A DNA stretch of 22,099 nt from Patescibacteria group bacterium (GCA_017992655.1 JAGOOF010000003.1:1-22099); one strand, 5' to 3'; shown: positions 13,592 through 20,671, counted from the first letter of the stretch. Notes: generated by a model from the letters alone, not told the origin. A program made the numbers and translations.

Positions 13592-15037
13592 ATGGCGAAT
13601 AAATTTATTACTACTCCCATTTACTACGTCAATGCGCGTCCCCATATTGGCCACGCCTATACTACTGTTGTGGCTGATACTCTCGCTCGCTATTTTAAGG
13701 AAAAGGGTGATAATGTCTTTTTCCTTACGGGTACCGATGAACATGGCGCGAAAATTGCGCAGGCTGCCGAGCGTGCAAATAAAGCTCCCAAACAATATGT
13801 AAGCGAGCTTGCCAGTGATTTTCGCGCTACTTGGCAAGGTCTTAACATTGGGTATTCGCAGTTTATCCGCACGAGTGACCCGCAACACGAAAAGGTGGTA
13901 GTGGACTTCGTGCAAAGGCTAAAAGACACAGGTTTTATTGATAAAAGGCGTTACAGTGGCCTTTATTGTATTGCTTGTGAAAAATACCTTGCGCCCGAAG
14001 AGCTAGAAAACGGCCTTTGTCCCGACCACAAAACCAAGCCAGTTTCCCAAACAGAGGAAAACTATTTTTTTAACCTCTCTCGCTTTCAGAAAAAGTTGAT
14101 GCGCGCCATAGAGCGTAACGAGCTAGCTATTGCACCGGCGACAAGGCGCAACGAAGTATTGGGTAAGTTAAGAGCCGGCCTCGAGGATGTTAGCATTTCT
14201 CGTGCCAATGTGGCATGGGGCATTCCTTTTCCTAACGACGGGAGCCAAACTATTTATGTGTGGGTCGATGCCTTAATTAACTATTATTCGGCCACAGAGA
14301 TGTACGGCGGCTTAAGCAGTTGGGCAGAGCACCCTGCCGATGTCCACTTTATTGGTAAAGACATTTTGTGGTTTCATGCCGTTATCTGGCCGGCTATGCT
14401 TTTGGCGCTTGGCTTGCCTCTCCCTAAAGCGATTGCAACCCACGGTTTTTTTACAGTAAAAGGTGAGAAAATGAGTAAAACACTGGGCAATGTGCTTGAC
14501 CCACTATTGTTAGCAAAAGAATACGGAGTGGATCCATTGCGCTACGCGCTGTTAAGCGCTTTTCCTTTTGGTGAAGACGGCGATTTCTCAAAAGAAGTCA
14601 TAATGCAAAAGTACGAAAGCGAACTTGCAAATGAGTTAGGCAATTTGCTGCAAAGAGTTTTGGTAATGATTAATAAATACAAACTTTGCTCCTTAGTGGC
14701 AAAGAAAAAAAGTGTAAAGCATGAAAAAATGAAAAAAAACAGTAGAGAGGAATTTGGAACCGTAGGAGAGCACATAGAAAACTACCGTTTTGACCTTGCC
14801 CTTAACGCTATTTGGGACATTATTAGGCAAGGCAATGAGGCTATAGAAAAAGAGAAGCCATGGGCACTGGCCAAAAACAACAGGACAAAGCTTGAAGAGG
14901 TTATGCAAAATGAATACAAGCGTTTGTTGCTTGTTGCATATTTGATTAGGCCTTTTATGCCTGCAACCAGTAGTGCAATGGAACGCCAGCTAAAAAACTG
15001 TGAGCCAGAACCACTCTTTCCAAGAATAAATACATAA
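13592..15037 (+). CDS. metG: Methionyl-tRNA synthetase (compact form)
   Basis: Class I aminoacyl-tRNA synthetase that charges tRNA-Met. 481 aa, without the C-terminal tRNA-binding extension of longer enzymes. The HIGH motif is at 18-21 (RPHIGHAYTT), KMSKT at 293-297, and WVDALINYYSATEMYG is the usual pocket region. The zinc knuckle is CIACEKYLAPEELENGLCPDH, with a C-x2-C and a C-x2-H half, the single-knuckle type. DILWFHAVIWPAMLLALGLPLP is strongly conserved. No Shine-Dalgarno; the start is chosen by the -10 box 8 bases upstream. tatD follows after 18 bp, probably in the same transcript. Confidence 0.97.
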   Translation: MANKFITTPIYYVNARPHIGHAYTTVVADTLARYFKEKGDNVFFLTGTDEHGAKIAQAAERANKAPKQYVSELASDFRATWQGLNIGYSQFIRTSDPQHEKVVVDFVQRLKDTGFIDKRRYSGLYCIACEKYLAPEELENGLCPDHKTKPVSQTEENYFFNLSRFQKKLMRAIERNELAIAPATRRNEVLGKLRAGLEDVSISRANVAWGIPFPNDGSQTIYVWVDALINYYSATEMYGGLSSWAEHPADVHFIGKDILWFHAVIWPAMLLALGLPLPKAIATHGFFTVKGEKMSKTLGNVLDPLLLAKEYGVDPLRYALLSAFPFGEDGDFSKEVIMQKYESELANELGNLLQRVLVMINKYKLCSLVAKKKSVKHEKMKKNSREEFGTVGEHIENYRFDLALNAIWDIIRQGNEAIEKEKPWALAKNNRTKLEEVMQNEYKRLLLVAYLIRPFMPATSSAMERQLKNCEPEPLFPRINT

Positions 15038-15055
15038 GTGTAAAATTATAAAAGT

Positions 15056-15826
15056 ATGTTAATAGACACTCATGCTCACCTCAATTTTGAGGCATTCAAA
15101 AACGATTGGGAGGAAGTTGCCAGGCGCGCTTTTGACGGTGGTATTGTTTCCATAATTAACGTTGGTAGTAACTTAGAAACGAGCAAGAAAGCAGTCGCCA
15201 TTGCTGGCAATAATATGTTCGCGGCGGTGGGTCTCCACCCCATTCATGCGGACGACGAATATTTTCCACAAGAAATATTCAGTAAACTTGCAACAAATAA
15301 AAAAGTGGTGGCCATTGGTGAAACCGGCATCGACCTTTTTTACCATAAAAATAATCTTAAAAAGCAACAACAAGTTTTTCTAAAGTCTATTTCTTTAGCA
15401 AATAGCGTGCAAATTCCGATAATTGTTCATTGTCGTAACGCCAAAAATGAAGTGTTTTCTATTTTGCAAAAAAATATGCCCCAAAGGGGAGCGGTCCTAC
15501 ATTGTTATAGTGAGGATTGGCCTTTTGCACAAAAACTCTTAAAACTTGGCATGCACATTTCATTTACCGCTAACATTACACAAAATAGTATGGTCCCGGG
15601 CACATTAGAAGCGGTAAAAAATATTCCACTAAATAAAATAATGGTGGAAACGGACTCTCCTTACATACTACCCCGAATACAAAAAAACAAAAAAATAAAA
15701 CGCAACGAGCCCCTTTTTGTTAAAGAAGTAGCACAAAAAATCGCGCAAATAAAAGGAATTAGTTTTAGTGAAGTCGCGCAACAAACCACCGAAAACGCAG
15801 TCCGCTTTTTCGGACTTAATAAATAG
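15056..15826 (+). CDS. tatD: TatD-family metal-dependent hydrolase (DNase)
   Basis: 256-aa TIM-barrel hydrolase of the TatD/YcfH family, with reported 3'-5' DNase activity in family members. Metal ligands and motifs in order: HAH near the N-terminus (IDTHAHLNF), VGLHPIHA, AIGETGIDLFYH (metal-bridging Glu), IPIIVHCRNA, AVLHCYSEDW and the final VETDSPYI aspartate. Length matches the family. The metG-tatD pairing is common in bacteria. The last codon lies 7 bp from the stop of the convergent nuclease gene. No Shine-Dalgarno is evident before ATG 15056. Confidence 0.95.
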   Translation: MLIDTHAHLNFEAFKNDWEEVARRAFDGGIVSIINVGSNLETSKKAVAIAGNNMFAAVGLHPIHADDEYFPQEIFSKLATNKKVVAIGETGIDLFYHKNNLKKQQQVFLKSISLANSVQIPIIVHCRNAKNEVFSILQKNMPQRGAVLHCYSEDWPFAQKLLKLGMHISFTANITQNSMVPGTLEAVKNIPLNKIMVETDSPYILPRIQKNKKIKRNEPLFVKEVAQKIAQIKGISFSEVAQQTTENAVRFFGLNK

Positions 15827-15833
15827 CACCTAC

Positions 15834-16691
15834 TTAAAACAGGCTTTCTTGCTTTGTGCGGGCAATAATTATTTCTTTGCTTTTCTTTTTTGCGCTACTA
15901 TTCTCATTACCTTTTAACACATCTTTTCTTAAGTTATTCGGCTTTGGCCACCCTCTCTTTGTAGCTTCACGGGCGTACGCGGGGCAGATTTCTTTATAAT
16001 CGCACCACGGACAAAGATTATTTATTCGAGGCTCAAACTTCTCTTTTTGTATATCCTCAATTGTTTTATAAACCTGCTCGCTCATTCTTTTTACGTGGTT
16101 TTCATCGCGCAAAGTCGATTGGCGTACGGCTGGCTCCAAAAAATAAAGTGTGAGTTTGATGTCTTTTATATCGGGGAAGCGGGACCTTATGGCGTGGTAG
16201 TAAAATGTGAGCTGCAAGTTATCATGAATGTATTTTTGGCTTTGCACTTTGCCTGTTTTGTAATCAATTACTTCTAAAATTTTATTGCCCGTGTTATCGG
16301 TTACCCTATCTAGCCGGTCAATAATGCCGGAAAGCTCATGCTCTCCTAAGGGGACCTTAAAGTAGTCCTCTGTAACGAGAACTTCTTGCGCTTTGGGGTC
16401 AAACTTTTTGTGGAAATTAGTCACAATATTTTCCCCCTTCAGCTTCCATATTTTGGGGTCTTCTTTATTTTCTAAGAAGATAGCGTCTTGCCAGTTGCGG
16501 TTATAAAAATCTACCAGCTCAGGCAAGGGTTTAGTATGAATGTCTTTAAGCATAAAGTGCAAAGTTTCGTGCACAAGGTTACCAAAATAAAGGTGGTGAG
16601 AATCTTTTTTGGGCAACCTATCGACATAGCCATACTTGTATTGCAGAGGGCACTGATTATATGTGGAGAATGCGGAATAAGATATTTTCAT
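15834..16691 (-). CDS. PD-(D/E)XK nuclease with predicted Fe-S cluster (Cas4/AddB C-terminal type)
   Basis: 285 aa of the RecB-like nuclease superfamily. Active-site elements in order: His41 in YFGNLVHE, Asp125 in SGIIDRLDR, Asp143 and Lys145 in EVIDYKTG, and Gln160 in the NLQLTFYYHA helix. Four cysteines (Cys14 in YNQCPLQY; Cys227, Cys230 and Cys236 in CPWCDYKEICPAY) match the 4Fe-4S arrangement of Cas4 and AddB nucleases. It has no helicase part and there are no cas genes nearby, so it is likely a stand-alone DNA-repair nuclease. The basic C-terminus (KKKSKEIIIARTKQ) may bind DNA. Transcribed away from repeat field R3 and convergent with tatD. The nifS-nifU genes across R3 could supply its cluster (inference). 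Confidence 0.9.
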   Translation of the reverse strand: MKISYSAFSTYNQCPLQYKYGYVDRLPKKDSHHLYFGNLVHETLHFMLKDIHTKPLPELVDFYNRNWQDAIFLENKEDPKIWKLKGENIVTNFHKKFDPKAQEVLVTEDYFKVPLGEHELSGIIDRLDRVTDNTGNKILEVIDYKTGKVQSQKYIHDNLQLTFYYHAIRSRFPDIKDIKLTLYFLEPAVRQSTLRDENHVKRMSEQVYKTIEDIQKEKFEPRINNLCPWCDYKEICPAYAREATKRGWPKPNNLRKDVLKGNENSSAKKKSKEIIIARTKQESLF

Positions 16692-16738
16692 AACTTATAC
16701 AATACACGAAAAAATCATTTGGTGGTAGCCAGTAAAAA

Positions 16739-16844
16739 AGGCCGGAAGCCAGTAGCCTATATTGGCCAGTTGCCTGTGGCCGGTAGCCTGACGCAAATAC
16801 AGGGGAGCGAATACAGCCGGATGCCAGTAGCCGGTAGCCGGTAG
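16739..16844. repeat. GCCGGTAGCC-type short-word repeat
   Basis: Degenerate repetition of words such as GCCAGTAGCC, GGCCGGTAGCC and GCCGGTAG, with local palindromes such as GGCCAGTTGCCTGTGGCC. The same material recurs at 16918-16959 inside the core of an R3 element. Reads as RLLASGYRPQATG on the minus strand, which is not a protein. Confidence 0.65.
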
Positions 16845-16910
16845 TAGTTCTCGTCATTCCATTCCTCGAACAGTAAAAGGATCAATACTGTTCGAACGGA
16901 GTGAGAACTA
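16830..16910 (+). repeat. 81-bp perfect direct repeat, copy 1
   Basis: Identical to 16941-17021 (period 111). Spans GCCGGTAG words, a right arm, a linker GGATCAA and the next left arm up to GAGAACTA. Confidence 0.88.
16845..16877. repeat. R3 half element
   Basis: Right arm from TAGTTC to TCGAACAGTAAA. The tip reads AT-TCC-AT, the reverse of AT-GGA-AT, with two tandem mismatches. Confidence 0.6.
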
Positions 16911-16988
16911 TTTTTGAAAGCCAGTGGCCAGATGCCTGTGGCCGGTAGCCGGTAGTAGTTCTCGTCATTCCATTCCTCGAACAGTAAA
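16886..16988. repeat. R3 element 1 (core replaced by GCCGGTAG words)
   Basis: Left arm tip AC-GGA-GT and right arm tip AT-TCC-AT are intact, but the usual Y core is replaced by 16918-16959 short-word repeat. Confidence 0.68.
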
Positions 16989-17021
16989 AGGATCAATACT
17001 GTTCGAACGGAGTGAGAACTA
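16941..17021 (+). repeat. 81-bp perfect direct repeat, copy 2
   Basis: Second copy of 16830-16910. Confidence 0.88.
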
Positions 17022-17080
17022 CCGCTCTAGGATGACAACTAGCGCAAATAGTTCTCGGGGATTACCCCTCGAACAGTAAA
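16997..17080. repeat. R3 element 2 (inverted Y core)
   Basis: Left tip AC-GGA-GT; right arm GGGG-ATTA-CCCC; ends TCGAACAGTAAA. The core is the reverse complement of the R2 core (GCGCTAGTTGTCATCC on the other strand). Confidence 0.75.
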
Positions 17081-17083
17081 AAC

Positions 17084-17231
17084 TTTACTGTTCGAGCAAA
17101 GCGAGAACTACTACGTCAGGATGACAACTCACGGAAATAGCTTGCCCCGCCCAGACGGGACGGGGTAAACTACCACGTTAGTACAAGAATGACGGAAAAT
17201 AGTTCTCAGCGAATACGCTTCGAACAGTAAA
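17084..17231. repeat. R3 element 3 (composite, two Y cores)
   Basis: Left tip GC-AAA-GC, then two inverted Y cores separated by a CCCCGCCC/GGGACGGGG hairpin module, then right arm AGCG-AATA-CGCT and TCGAACAGTAAA. Confidence 0.7.
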
Positions 17232-17233
17232 AA

Positions 17234-17292
17234 GATAGCTTGCCCCGCTCGCCGTGGGCTTGCCCCGCCTAGCGGGGTCTCTCGAACAGTAA
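17234..17292. repeat. R3 GC-rich module with right arm
   Basis: ATAGCTTGCCCCGC twice in 30 bases, with a CCCCGC/GCGGGG hairpin (17262-17277), ending TCTCTCGAACAGTAAA. Related to the GCTTGCCCCG modules of R1. Confidence 0.55.
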
Positions 17293-17319
17293 ATAACTCA
17301 CTTCGAACGGTAAAAGAAA

Positions 17320-17338
17320 ACAACCCTAATTGGGTTGT
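17320..17338. promoter_or_regulatory. Inverted repeat overlapping the nifS -35
   Basis: ACAACCC and GGGTTGT are exact reverse complements around TAATT. The right arm overlaps the -35 hexamer of the nifS promoter, so an operator is possible. On the minus strand it is followed by TTTTCTTTT and could equally stop transcription running leftward. Confidence 0.45.
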
Positions 17339-17363
17339 GCCTATAAGGTATAAATGCTATAAT
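17335..17363 (+). promoter_or_regulatory. nifS promoter (predicted leaderless)
   Basis: TTGTGC (17335-17340), 17-base spacer, TATAAT (17358-17363) preceded by TGC as an extended -10. Seven bases separate it from the ATG. Confidence 0.68.
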
Positions 17364-17370
17364 TTTTACC

Positions 17371-18555
17371 ATGAAGAAAGAAATTTATTTAGACCACGCC
17401 TCAACCACCCCTATCGATCCTCTGGTTCTTAAGGCCATGCTTCCTTATCTAAAAAACAGCTACGGCAACGCTGGCGCTATTTATAAAATCGGCCGCGAAG
17501 CAAAAAACGTGCTAGATGTTGCAAGAAAATCGGTGGCCAACGCTTTTGCTGCCCATGAAAATGAAATTATTTTTACCGGTGGTGGGAGCGAAAGCGTGAA
17601 CCTCGCCTTGCTAGGCTATGCGAGAGCAAACGCTATTAAAGGGAAAAGTAAAGGCCATATCATTACTACCAACGTAGAGCACAATGCTGTTTTGAACACA
17701 TGTGCGCAGTTGCAAAAAGAAGGTTATACTATTACTTACCTCTCTGTGGACAGCGAAGGCCTTATTACCCCGGAACAAGTGAAAAAAGCTGTTAGTGATA
17801 ATACTATTCTGGTGTCGGTGATATATGCAAACAATGAGATTGGTACCATCGAACCGATTGGCGCAATCGGCAAGGCAATAGAAAAAATCAATGTTGGCCG
17901 TACCAATAAAATTGCCTTTCATACCGATGCCTGCCAGGCAGCGGGACATCTTAATTTACATGCCAATGATCTCAAAGCCGATCTCATTAGTATTAATGCT
18001 TCTAAACTTTATGGCCCAAAAGGTGTAGGGGCGCTTTACGTCCGCACCGGTACGCGTTTGCAGCCCCTTGTCTTTGGCGGTATGCAGGAGATGGGTAAAA
18101 GAGCGGGCACAGAAAATATTGCCGGCATCGTTGGTTTAAAGGTCGCGCTTGAGCTCTCTTTAAGGCACAAGTTAGTTGAAACAAAAAGACTAACAAAAAT
18201 GCGCGATTATTTTATAGAGCAAATAATAAAAACAATTTCCAATGCAAAACTAAACGGACACCCCTCAAAAAGACTGCCCAACAATGTCAATGTTTCTTTT
18301 AGTGGCATAGAGGGAGAATCCGCCGTTTTATATTTGGACGCGGTAGGTATTGCCTGTTCCACGGGCTCTGCCTGCAACTCTGCCACGTTGGAACCTTCGC
18401 ACGTTATTCTTGCTCTTGGCGCAAACCAAAGTTACGCTAATGGTGCTTTAAGATTTACTTTGGGAAGACACACTACAATGGAAGATCTAAAGTATACGCT
18501 TTCTCAGCTAAAAAAAGTGGTGGCAAAATTAAGGAAGATATCGGCGATAAAATGA
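17371..18555 (+). CDS. nifS: Cysteine desulfurase (NifS/IscS family)
   Basis: PLP enzyme that removes sulfur from cysteine and carries it as a persulfide for Fe-S clusters and thiolated tRNA. 394 aa. YLDHASTTP is at the N-terminus; TGGGSESVNLAL and NVEHNAVLNT flank the cofactor site. HTDACQAAGH supplies the PLP contacts and Lys212 (NASKLYGPKGVGALYV) is the Schiff-base lysine; homologues usually have His before this Lys, here Ser. The sulfur-accepting cysteine is Cys335 in GSACNSATLEPSHV. The C-terminus is in family range. The stop overlaps the start of the scaffold gene (ATGA). NifS versus IscS naming is uncertain. Confidence 0.93.
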   Translation: MKKEIYLDHASTTPIDPLVLKAMLPYLKNSYGNAGAIYKIGREAKNVLDVARKSVANAFAAHENEIIFTGGGSESVNLALLGYARANAIKGKSKGHIITTNVEHNAVLNTCAQLQKEGYTITYLSVDSEGLITPEQVKKAVSDNTILVSVIYANNEIGTIEPIGAIGKAIEKINVGRTNKIAFHTDACQAAGHLNLHANDLKADLISINASKLYGPKGVGALYVRTGTRLQPLVFGGMQEMGKRAGTENIAGIVGLKVALELSLRHKLVETKRLTKMRDYFIEQIIKTISNAKLNGHPSKRLPNNVNVSFSGIEGESAVLYLDAVGIACSTGSACNSATLEPSHVILALGANQSYANGALRFTLGRHTTMEDLKYTLSQLKKVVAKLRKISAIK

Positions 18556-19007
18556 AAAAAATAGACTATGATGTCCAGGAAGAAAATAACGATAATTGGC
18601 TTTACTCTGAAACCGTAAAGGATCATTTTTTTAACCCACGTAATTTTTTAACCAAGGAGCCTAGAAACGGTGAGTTTGATGCGCAAGGAATAGTCGACCA
18701 ATCCATGTGTGGCGATGTAATGAAGGTGTGGATAAAAGTAGATAAAAAAAACAACAAAATTAAAAAAATCGGCTGGAAAACATTCGGTTGTGCTTCAGCT
18801 ATCGCAGCCACTAGTATGATGAGTGTAATGGTAACCGAAAATGGAGGCATGACTTTAGGAAGCGCCAAAAAGATTACGCCAAACAGCATAACAAAAAGAA
18901 TGGGTGGCCTTCCTTTGCGCAAGGTTCATTGTAGCGTGCTTGGCGACCAAGCGCTACGTAAAGCAATCGATACTTATAAAAAAATGAATAAAAAGAAAAG
19001 CAAATGA
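18552..19007 (+). CDS. nifU: Fe-S cluster assembly scaffold, NifU N-terminal/IscU type
   Basis: Scaffold on which the desulfurase builds Fe-S clusters. 151 aa, a single IscU-like domain. The three cluster cysteines are Cys53 (SMCGDVMKVW, with Asp55), Cys80 (GWKTFGCASAIAATSMMS) and Cys127 (RKVHCSVLG). It opens with VKDHFFNPRNF, the family N-terminal pattern. The C-terminal Nfu and middle ferredoxin-like domains of full NifU are absent, so iscU is an equally good name. The ATG overlaps the nifS stop, and its TGA overlaps the folD start, indicating one translationally coupled unit. Confidence 0.92.
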   Translation: MKKIDYDVQEENNDNWLYSETVKDHFFNPRNFLTKEPRNGEFDAQGIVDQSMCGDVMKVWIKVDKKNNKIKKIGWKTFGCASAIAATSMMSVMVTENGGMTLGSAKKITPNSITKRMGGLPLRKVHCSVLGDQALRKAIDTYKKMNKKKSK

Positions 19008-19840
19008 AATATTTAGAAGGTTGCCCAGTAGCTAAAAAAATCTTGGACGGGGTAAGTAAACAAGCTAAGCAAATGCACGCTCGTGGAGTTACACCAACGA
19101 TTGCGGTTGTTTTAGTGGGTGAAAATCCTTCCAGTGAGCTTTATGTGCAAAAGAAAAAAGAGGTAGCGCGAAAAGTGGGAATTGACTTTTTGCTTTATAA
19201 AATTCCTTCCACCATTAAGCAAAAAGATTTAGAAGAATTGTTAACCACGCTTTATTTAGACGAAACTGTTCACGGTGTTGTTTTGCAACTTCCTTTGCCA
19301 GAACATTTAGACCTCAGTAAGGTAATAAAGTTTATCGCGCCAGAAAAAGACATAGATCATTTTCATGAAAATTCACCCTACTCTCCTCCTACCGCTTCCG
19401 CTGTTATTGAGCTTTTGAAGTTTTACGAGGTTGAGCTTAAAAACAAAAAAGTCGCTGTTTTAGGCAATGGGTTTTTGGTGGGGAAGCCACTTAGCAAAAT
19501 TCTTAAAGGCAGTGGTGCGCAAGTAAATGTTTATACCGAAAAAAACAAAGATATTGCCAAAGAGACGGCTAAGGCCGATGTGCTGATTAGCGCTACAGGA
19601 CAACCCCATCTAATCAAAAAAGAATTTACTAACACCAAACAAATTATTGTGGATGTAGGAAGCGCGCGCGATAAAAAAACAAATGTCCTAGTTGGCGACG
19701 TTGACCGCCAGTCGGTGGGCGAAAATATCGAAGCGATTACACCAATGGTGGGCGGTGTTGGCCCCATAACTATCGCCTTGCTTTTAAAAAATGTTATATT
19801 GGCCGCTAAAAAAAATGAACTAATTTCCTTTACACTTTAG
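19004..19840 (+). CDS. folD: FolD: methylenetetrahydrofolate dehydrogenase / cyclohydrolase
   Basis: Bifunctional one-carbon enzyme interconverting 5,10-methylene-THF and 10-formyl-THF. 278 aa. The catalytic Lys51 lies in SSELYVQKKKEVARKVG, followed by GVVLQLPLPEHLD, PEKDIDHFH (usually KDVDGF) and VAVLGNGFLVGKPLSKIL. The last replaces the common GRSxxVGxP dinucleotide-binding motif, so cofactor preference may differ. TPMVGGVGPITIALLL replaces the usual TPVPGGVGPMT. Start ATG at 19004 overlaps the TGA of the scaffold gene; no separate ribosome site. The coupling with Fe-S genes has no obvious biochemical reason. Confidence 0.93.
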   Translation: MKYLEGCPVAKKILDGVSKQAKQMHARGVTPTIAVVLVGENPSSELYVQKKKEVARKVGIDFLLYKIPSTIKQKDLEELLTTLYLDETVHGVVLQLPLPEHLDLSKVIKFIAPEKDIDHFHENSPYSPPTASAVIELLKFYEVELKNKKVAVLGNGFLVGKPLSKILKGSGAQVNVYTEKNKDIAKETAKADVLISATGQPHLIKKEFTNTKQIIVDVGSARDKKTNVLVGDVDRQSVGENIEAITPMVGGVGPITIALLLKNVILAAKKNELISFTL

Positions 19841-19861
19841 TACAAAAGCCAAACAAAATGA

Positions 19862-19890
19862 TTGACTACGGCTCTTTTTTGTGGTAAAAA
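19862..19890 (+). promoter_or_regulatory. Possible promoter of the DUF218-like gene
   Basis: TTGACT (19862-19867), 17-base spacer, TAAAAA (19885-19890) preceded by TGG. Leader of about 35 bases. A modest match only. Confidence 0.35.
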
Positions 19891-19930
19891 ACAGTGTTTG
19901 CAAACAAATGCAAATTGACAATCAGAAAGG

Positions 19931-20557
19931 GTGAGATGGTTGAAAAAATACATAGCTCTGCATCTCTACCTTCCTCTAGAAGGGGAGGAGTCCCACCTGC
20001 AATTGGAGACAATTGCCGCCAAGCTAAGGAGAAGTCGTGACACGCACGTGCTTGTCGGCGGTGGGTGGTGCTACACCGGCGGCTACTGCCGCCACGAAGG
20101 GCCACCGACGTTTTCCCCTGTCTATCTCGCCAGTAAGTTGAGGGAGATGGGAGTGGGTCCGGAACGGACCCACTATTTCCGTCAAGGGAGGATGCCTCCT
20201 TGCAGGTGGTGGACAAATGTTGTCTCCACCTGGGGAGAAGTGAAGCAGATGCATATGTTGCTTCGCGTTGCCGGGAGTTTCGACGAGGTTTTCCTCCAGT
20301 TCGTTGGGGTAAAGTCTCATATGGAGAGGGCGGTCTGGCTGTGGAAATGCTATAACGCCCTCATGAGCTTGGTGGGAGAAGGGGTCGATATCGCCGAGTA
20401 CAAGATCGACGGTATCGAGAACAGAATGGGAGAGGAGTGGTCCAGAGGTGAAAGGGTACGTAACCTTATCGCCTACTTGGACCCTTTCGGAGTAGGGCCG
20501 GCGTTTGTTATTCACGCCCTGCGGCGCTGGCAAGCGCGTGGGTCCTACCAGAGCTAG
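19931..20557 (+). CDS. GC-rich orphan, possibly DUF218/YdcF-like
   Basis: 208 aa, no confident match. The order of segments resembles DUF218 (YdcF/SanA/ElyC): a strand and glycine turn HVLVGGGW; KLREMGVGPERTHYF (like the family's G-V-P-x-x-I strand); NVVSTWGEVKQMHMLL (like the T-x-E-N helix); FLQFVGVKSHMERAVWLW (like the VTSxxHxxRA helix). Without a membrane segment it would be cytoplasmic. Start is GTG at 19931, but TTG at 19940 (MKKYIALHLY) is better spaced from AAGGGTGAG. Base composition differs sharply from the neighbours (sample lines 55-70% G+C versus 30-50% in folD), and codon use favours CTC, GGG and AGG. This suggests recent acquisition. Followed by its own terminator. Confidence 0.6.
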   Translation: MRWLKKYIALHLYLPLEGEESHLQLETIAAKLRRSRDTHVLVGGGWCYTGGYCRHEGPPTFSPVYLASKLREMGVGPERTHYFRQGRMPPCRWWTNVVSTWGEVKQMHMLLRVAGSFDEVFLQFVGVKSHMERAVWLWKCYNALMSLVGEGVDIAEYKIDGIENRMGEEWSRGERVRNLIAYLDPFGVGPAFVIHALRRWQARGSYQS

Positions 20558-20563
20558 TCGCTG

Positions 20564-20599
20564 GGGCCGGAGTTATAGTTAGCATAATAACTCCGGCCC
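20564..20599 (+). terminator. Rho-independent-type terminator
   Basis: GGGCCGGAGTTAT (20564-20576) and ATAACTCCGGCCC (20587-20599) form a perfect 13-bp stem with a 10-base loop, followed by TTTGTCCTAT. It starts 7 bases after the stop of the GC-rich gene. The T tract is short, so efficiency is uncertain. Confidence 0.65.
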
Positions 20600-20619
20600 T
20601 TTGTCCTATATGTTTGCTT

Positions 20620-20652
20620 ATGGTAACATTAACACAATTAAAATGTAACCAT
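20620..20652. promoter_or_regulatory. Operator-like inverted repeat upstream of mnmA
   Basis: ATGGTAACATT (20620-20630) and AATGTAACCAT (20642-20652) are reverse complements except one base, separated by 11 bases. The right arm overlaps the candidate -35 of mnmA. The geometry suits a dimeric repressor; no regulator is known. Confidence 0.4.
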
Positions 20653-20666
20653 TAAAAATTTATATA
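20638..20666 (+). promoter_or_regulatory. Weak mnmA promoter candidate
   Basis: TTAAAA (20638-20643), 17-base spacer, TATATA (20661-20666), 5 bases before the ATG. AT-rich context makes the match easy, so confidence is low; no Shine-Dalgarno is present. Confidence 0.35.
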
Positions 20667-20671
20667 TAACA

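Larger units (their letters stand above)
16739..17313. repeat. Repeat field R3 (noncoding, between the nuclease and nifS)
   Basis: Divergent intergenic region filled with a short-word GC-rich repeat (16739-16844), one half element, three full elements, a GC-rich module and one worn arm (17293-17313, ending TTCGAACGGTAAA). The Y cores are mostly inverted relative to R2. No gene is credible here; the open frames on the minus strand encode RLLASG-type repeats. Confidence 0.85.

Noticed and set aside
16657..16996. Minus-strand ORFs with RLLASG-type sequence
   Set aside because: They translate the short-word repeat GCCGGTAGCC and arms of the elements; no ribosome site and no non-repetitive core.
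20024..20533. 169-aa minus-strand ORF opposite the GC-rich gene
   Set aside because: High G+C lowers stop frequency on the opposite strand; the plus-strand frame has a ribosome site, a terminator just after its stop and a protein-like pattern, while the minus frame has none.
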